NCBI GenBank assembly: GCA_028718265.1
Contig: JAQUMG010000024.1
Coordinates: forward strand, 1-13,677
Reading direction: 5' to 3'
DNA length: 13,677 nucleotides
Source of the DNA: Candidatus Omnitrophota bacterium
GTDB lineage: Bacteria; Omnitrophota; Koll11; JAHIPI01
Positions 11,367-13,677 of this stretch are shown piece by piece. The position numbers were made by a program, and so were the translations under genes. Each line of letters begins with the position of its first letter. Within the stretch, counting starts at the first letter, position 1. The notes beneath the pieces were generated by a model, which was not told where the DNA came from, did no database searches, and saw only the letters and a list, made by a program, of their open reading frames with translations.

Positions 11367-11388
11367 TTGTACGGTTTTCTGGTATCCT
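11360..11388 (+). promoter_or_regulatory. Candidate promoter of rpsT
   Basis: A perfect TTGACA (11360-11365) is followed after 17 bases by TATCCT (11383-11388, 4 of 6 consensus bases). Transcription should start near 11395, leaving a leader of about 50 bases. The -35 box covers the first bases of the divergent murJ gene, and T-rich sequence lies just upstream. Confidence 0.7.
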
Positions 11389-11411
11389 TTGTAACCTAAC
11401 AGTTTAACTAC

Positions 11412-11426
11412 CCCGCGCATGGCGGG
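11412..11426 (+). other. Small GC hairpin in the rpsT leader
   Basis: CCCGC and GCGGG can pair as a 5-bp stem around a 5-base loop, ending 7 bases before the SD site of rpsT. It could affect ribosome access or be part of an S20-responsive leader; that role is a guess. Confidence 0.35.
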
Positions 11427-11433
11427 CTCATTT

Positions 11434-11439
11434 AGGAGA
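11434..11439 (+). promoter_or_regulatory. SD site of rpsT (decides a TTG start)
   Basis: AGGAGA ends 8 bases before the TTG at 11448. It supports TTG as the true start, since S20 homology begins exactly there (MPTVNAAYKALR) and no in-frame ATG comes before the conserved part. Confidence 0.85.
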
Positions 11440-11447
11440 AACTTAAA

Positions 11448-11711
11448 TTGCCAACGGTCAATGCAGCTTATAAAGCACTGAGGTCCGATGTTAAAAAACG
11501 CCACCGCAACGAAGTGGTGATGTCTGAATTAAAAACCCGGGCGAAAAAATTAGAAAGTCTCATAGCCGAAAAGAAAAATGATGAGGCCAAAAAATATTTT
11601 GCCATCTTGAATGTCAGGTATATGCAGGCTGCCTCAAAAGGCATAATCCACAAAAAAACAGCCTCCAGGAAAATCTCGCGCTTAGCTAAAAAGCTAAATA
11701 CTCTTAAATAA
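11448..11711 (+). CDS. rpsT: 30S ribosomal protein S20
   Basis: A small basic protein (87 residues) that binds 16S rRNA in the small subunit. The basic helical N-terminal region (KALRSDVKKRHRNEVVMSELKTRAKKL) and the C-terminal KGIIHKKTASRKISRLAKKLNTL are the usual S20 pattern, and the length is typical. It starts with TTG, as does E. coli rpsT, where the UUG start is needed for autoregulation by S20. It is the only plus-strand gene here, divergent from murJ and convergent with holA, whose stop is 5 bases away. A close link of rpsT with murJ and holA is seen in many bacteria. No clear terminator follows it. Confidence 0.95.
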   Translation: MPTVNAAYKALRSDVKKRHRNEVVMSELKTRAKKLESLIAEKKNDEAKKYFAILNVRYMQAASKGIIHKKTASRKISRLAKKLNTLK

Positions 11712-11716
11712 GATAT

Positions 11717-12679
11717 CTATTTTACCGCGCAAATCCTTATCATAAGCGATTCAAGAGCATCCTGCGGTTTCATATGCCCCGTTTTTATTCCGTAATCCGC
11801 TTCCAGAAGATATTCCAGGTTCCTGTCGATATCTTTTTGGGTAAATGATCTTATTTCCTTTAAAAACCTGTCTGCCTGGTAAGAAGAAATGTTGCATTCC
11901 TCCGATACGGTCTTATGGGAGGCTCCTTTTTTCACAAGTCCTTTTGCTTTTTTTATCCTCCGCAGCTGCCATCCCACCATGCCAAGGATTTCCGATACTG
12001 ATTTCTTAGCCTTTAATAATTCGCTTGATACGATTAGTGCTTCTTTCGCGTCTTTTCTGCTTAGTGCGTCCACCAATTCAAATATGCTCCGCGAAGCGGA
12101 ACCGCCGGTTATCGCTTCAACGTCTTCTTTTGTAACCATAGGACGCTTCCCGGCATACGATATCAGCTTTTCTATTTCGTTTATCAGACCGTCGGTGTCT
12201 TCCTGCTTAATCTCCCCCAGTAATATGGCTGCGTCATTCCGTATCGTTTTCCCTCTTTTTTTAATTTCGTTCTGAATCCATAGTACCATGCGGCCGCCTT
12301 TGGGCGAAGTAAAGGATTCTTCTCTCGCGTAACGTCTTATATCTCCGTAAAAATCTCTCTCGAGTTCCTCTTTCGAAACATCAATGATTAAACATGAGTT
12401 CCTGGAAGGATTTTTTGCATATTCCACTATCAGATTTTTCTCTTTCGGTGAAGCACTCCCGGCATCCCGAAGTACGATTAATCTTTTACCTGATATAAAC
12501 GGCGCGCTTCTAAGCGTATCCAGTACATCTTTTAAATCGCATTTTCCTATATCGTATATATTAAAATTAAAAGCCTCACTCCCTTTTCCGAGCAAGGCTT
12601 TCTTAAACTTTTCCACAGCTTCTTTTTTCAGATATTTTTCATTACCTTTAAAGATATAAACCGGAAAATTTGTGGGCAT
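11717..12679 (-). CDS. holA: DNA polymerase III delta subunit
   Basis: Part of the clamp loader; opens the beta sliding clamp for loading onto DNA. From the ATG at 12679 the protein is 320 residues, near the E. coli size of 343. Visible family traits are the N-terminal PVYIFKGNEKYLKKEAVEKFK, the region APFISGKRLIVLRDAG (about 58-73), the middle-domain stretch NEIKKRGKTI, and the C-terminal collar-like region with SIFELVDALSRKDAKEAL and LLEADYGIKTGHMKPQDALESLMIRICA. The frame stays open to 12802, but the added 41 residues overlap lptE and look unlike HolA, so the inner start is chosen. GAGGGG lies about 13 bases upstream. It follows lptE by 7 bases, the same order as lptE-holA in E. coli. Confidence 0.93.
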   Translation of the reverse strand: MPTNFPVYIFKGNEKYLKKEAVEKFKKALLGKGSEAFNFNIYDIGKCDLKDVLDTLRSAPFISGKRLIVLRDAGSASPKEKNLIVEYAKNPSRNSCLIIDVSKEELERDFYGDIRRYAREESFTSPKGGRMVLWIQNEIKKRGKTIRNDAAILLGEIKQEDTDGLINEIEKLISYAGKRPMVTKEDVEAITGGSASRSIFELVDALSRKDAKEALIVSSELLKAKKSVSEILGMVGWQLRRIKKAKGLVKKGASHKTVSEECNISSYQADRFLKEIRSFTQKDIDRNLEYLLEADYGIKTGHMKPQDALESLMIRICAVK

Positions 12680-12686
12680 TGCACCA

Positions 12687-13232
12687 TTACCACCCCTCGA
12701 TGGTTCTCTCAACAACGCGCCTGGCAAGATCCTCCATTGCCTCGCTGCGCGCAACTTCTTCCGTAGTAACAAAATTGCCTGTTGTGTTGTAAGTCGACTC
12801 ACCCGTAAAAGCTTTTTCTACCCATAAAACTTTGCCGTCGGATGCCCGCGTAGCTTTAATGTCTACTGTAATCTTAACGCGATATTCTTCCACGTTATCC
12901 GCGTTATCGTACCTGAGGGCCTCTTTTCTATAACTGGTCAGCTCGCCGCTTAGTATAAGATCCGCGCCTTCTTTTTGCGCTATCTTAAGATTACCGTCAA
13001 AGGCAAACCTGTTCACAATCGCATTCGTAACATCGTTTTCAATGCCCGGTCTATAAAGCTCATATTTTGACATCTCGGTAGTTTCCTTGCCCACGTCGAT
13101 TGTATTTTTAAAATTATCTACATATATAGTCTTTAAATCCGGAGGCAGGAGGCTCTTTGCGGTATAACCGCAGCCGGAAGATACAGCGAAAATAAAAACT
13201 AAAAATACTAAAAAAGATAATCTTTTTACCAT
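12687..13232 (-). CDS. lptE: LPS-assembly lipoprotein LptE
   Basis: Outer-membrane lipoprotein that plugs and helps assemble LptD, the channel that places LPS in the outer leaflet. The 181-residue protein begins with a lipoprotein signal (positive K3, R4, hydrophobic 6-17) ending in the lipobox-like SSGC, with lipidated C21, followed by GY as is common in LptE. Next come KTIYVDNFKN (34-43), a NAIVNRF helix, DLILSGELTSY (91-101) and an alternating beta pattern through VEEYRVKITVDIKA. The C-terminal helix is rich in Arg and Glu. Sequence conservation in this family is low, so the call rests on the lipobox, fold pattern, size and the conserved link to holA. It starts 3 bases after bamD stops. 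Confidence 0.85.
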   Translation of the reverse strand: MVKRLSFLVFLVFIFAVSSGCGYTAKSLLPPDLKTIYVDNFKNTIDVGKETTEMSKYELYRPGIENDVTNAIVNRFAFDGNLKIAQKEGADLILSGELTSYRKEALRYDNADNVEEYRVKITVDIKATRASDGKVLWVEKAFTGESTYNTTGNFVTTEEVARSEAMEDLARRVVERTIEGW

Positions 13233-13235
13233 ATA

Positions 13236-13677
13236 TTACCCGCCGTTCTTTGTCCTCTTCTGGAGCCTGGTAACCTTTTCAAGCGCTCTCGCCGCAATAA
13301 CTGTGTCGCTGTAATTCTCTACGATATCCTTGTAATATACGATGGCGCTTTGCGGATGACCGTTCTTCTCGTAAAATTCCGCTGTCACGAAGGTACTTTC
13401 CGCTTTCTTTTCTCTTAAGCGCTTAAGAGCGTCCCTGGCTTCTTTGTTTAATTCTATGTCGGATGTCTTTTCTATCAGGCTTTTATACTCCTCGATTGCC
13501 CTATCCGTAAATTCCTGATCATACGACGGGTCACGCGACACATAATAGGTGCATAGCGCTATTTGGTATTTTGCGTCTTCCATGCGCGGACTTTTAGGAT
13601 AATCGTCGATAAGTTTCTGATATGCGAGTACTGCTTCTTCGTAAAAGCCGTCGTTTTTATACGCTTCCCCTCTTTTA
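13236..13677 (-). CDS. bamD: Outer membrane assembly lipoprotein BamD, C-terminal part (cut by window edge)
   Basis: The visible 146 residues are the end of a protein whose start, with any signal peptide and lipobox, lies beyond the right edge. BamD is the essential lipoprotein of the Bam complex that inserts beta-barrel proteins into the outer membrane. The visible part is made of TPR-like helix pairs: GFYEEAVLAYQKLIDDYPKSPRMEDAKYQIALCTY, then DRAIEEYKSLIEK, then a last repeat HPQSAIVYYKDIVENYSDTVIAARALEKV. The YPKSPRMEDAKYQIA pattern and the following short tyrosine-rich linker fit BamD (YfiO family) well. Another TPR lipoprotein such as a YbgF/CpoB-like protein is possible but less likely next to lptE. 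The ATG at 13583 is internal, not the start. Confidence 0.8.
   Translation of the reverse strand, partial: KRGEAYKNDGFYEEAVLAYQKLIDDYPKSPRMEDAKYQIALCTYYVSRDPSYDQEFTDRAIEEYKSLIEKTSDIELNKEARDALKRLREKKAESTFVTAEFYEKNGHPQSAIVYYKDIVENYSDTVIAARALEKVTRLQKRTKNGG

Noticed and set aside
11367..11504. N-terminal extension of murJ by 46 residues
   Set aside because: It overlaps rpsT antisense, has no SD at its ATG, and MurJ homology begins only at the ATG at 11366.
11682..11697. TTAGCT/AGCTAA hairpin as a terminator for rpsT or holA
   Set aside because: It lies in rpsT coding sequence, is AT-rich and has no T-run after it on either strand.
12680..12802. N-terminal extension of holA by 41 residues
   Set aside because: It lies inside the lptE coding region in another frame and reads as low-quality sequence; HolA homology begins at MPTNFPVYIF.

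Overview
This window is ordinary, densely packed bacterial chromosome with no mobile elements, CRISPR arrays, tRNA or rRNA genes that I can see. Twelve protein genes fill almost all of it. Eleven are on the minus strand; only rpsT is on the plus strand. No gap between genes exceeds about 100 bases. The protein set points to a diderm (Gram-negative) bacterium: BamD, LptE, Lnt and MurJ together imply an outer membrane with LPS and lipoproteins. The mix of a GH57 glycosidase, a plant/cyanobacterial-looking GlgC, a SecA with a large insert and a short UvrC suggests a lineage outside the Proteobacteria. Omnitrophota (OP3) or a neighbouring PVC-type phylum is my guess, from recall of protein style only.

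Right end, read leftwards: the C-terminal part of bamD (cut by the window edge), then lptE and holA, in tight operon spacing (3 and 7 bases). lptE-holA is a widely conserved pair. Convergent with holA, and only 5 bases from its stop, ends rpsT. rpsT has its own TTG start, a good Shine-Dalgarno (SD) site and a strong-looking promoter that overlaps the start of the divergent murJ.

Middle: murJ and uvrC overlap by 19 bases. Then come prfB, secA and lnt, chained by 8- and 16-base overlaps. A separate TTGACG/TATAAT promoter with an extended -10 lies in the tail of uvrC and probably drives prfB-secA-lnt. The window thus groups lipid II flipping, protein export, lipoprotein acylation, LPS transport and outer-membrane protein assembly with a few DNA and translation genes.

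Left end: glgC, galT and the start of a GH57 glycosidase form an alpha-glucan (glycogen) storage group. A promoter for glgC sits in the tail of lnt. GlgC makes ADP-glucose, the GH57 enzyme probably cuts or rearranges alpha-glucan, and the GalT-family protein interconverts nucleotide sugars and sugar phosphates.

I found no previously undescribed system. The most useful oddities are a prfB without the usual programmed frameshift, a UvrC lacking both the helix-hairpin-helix tail and the usual middle segment, no TGA among the 11 visible stop codons, and an rpsT leader with features suited to autoregulation.
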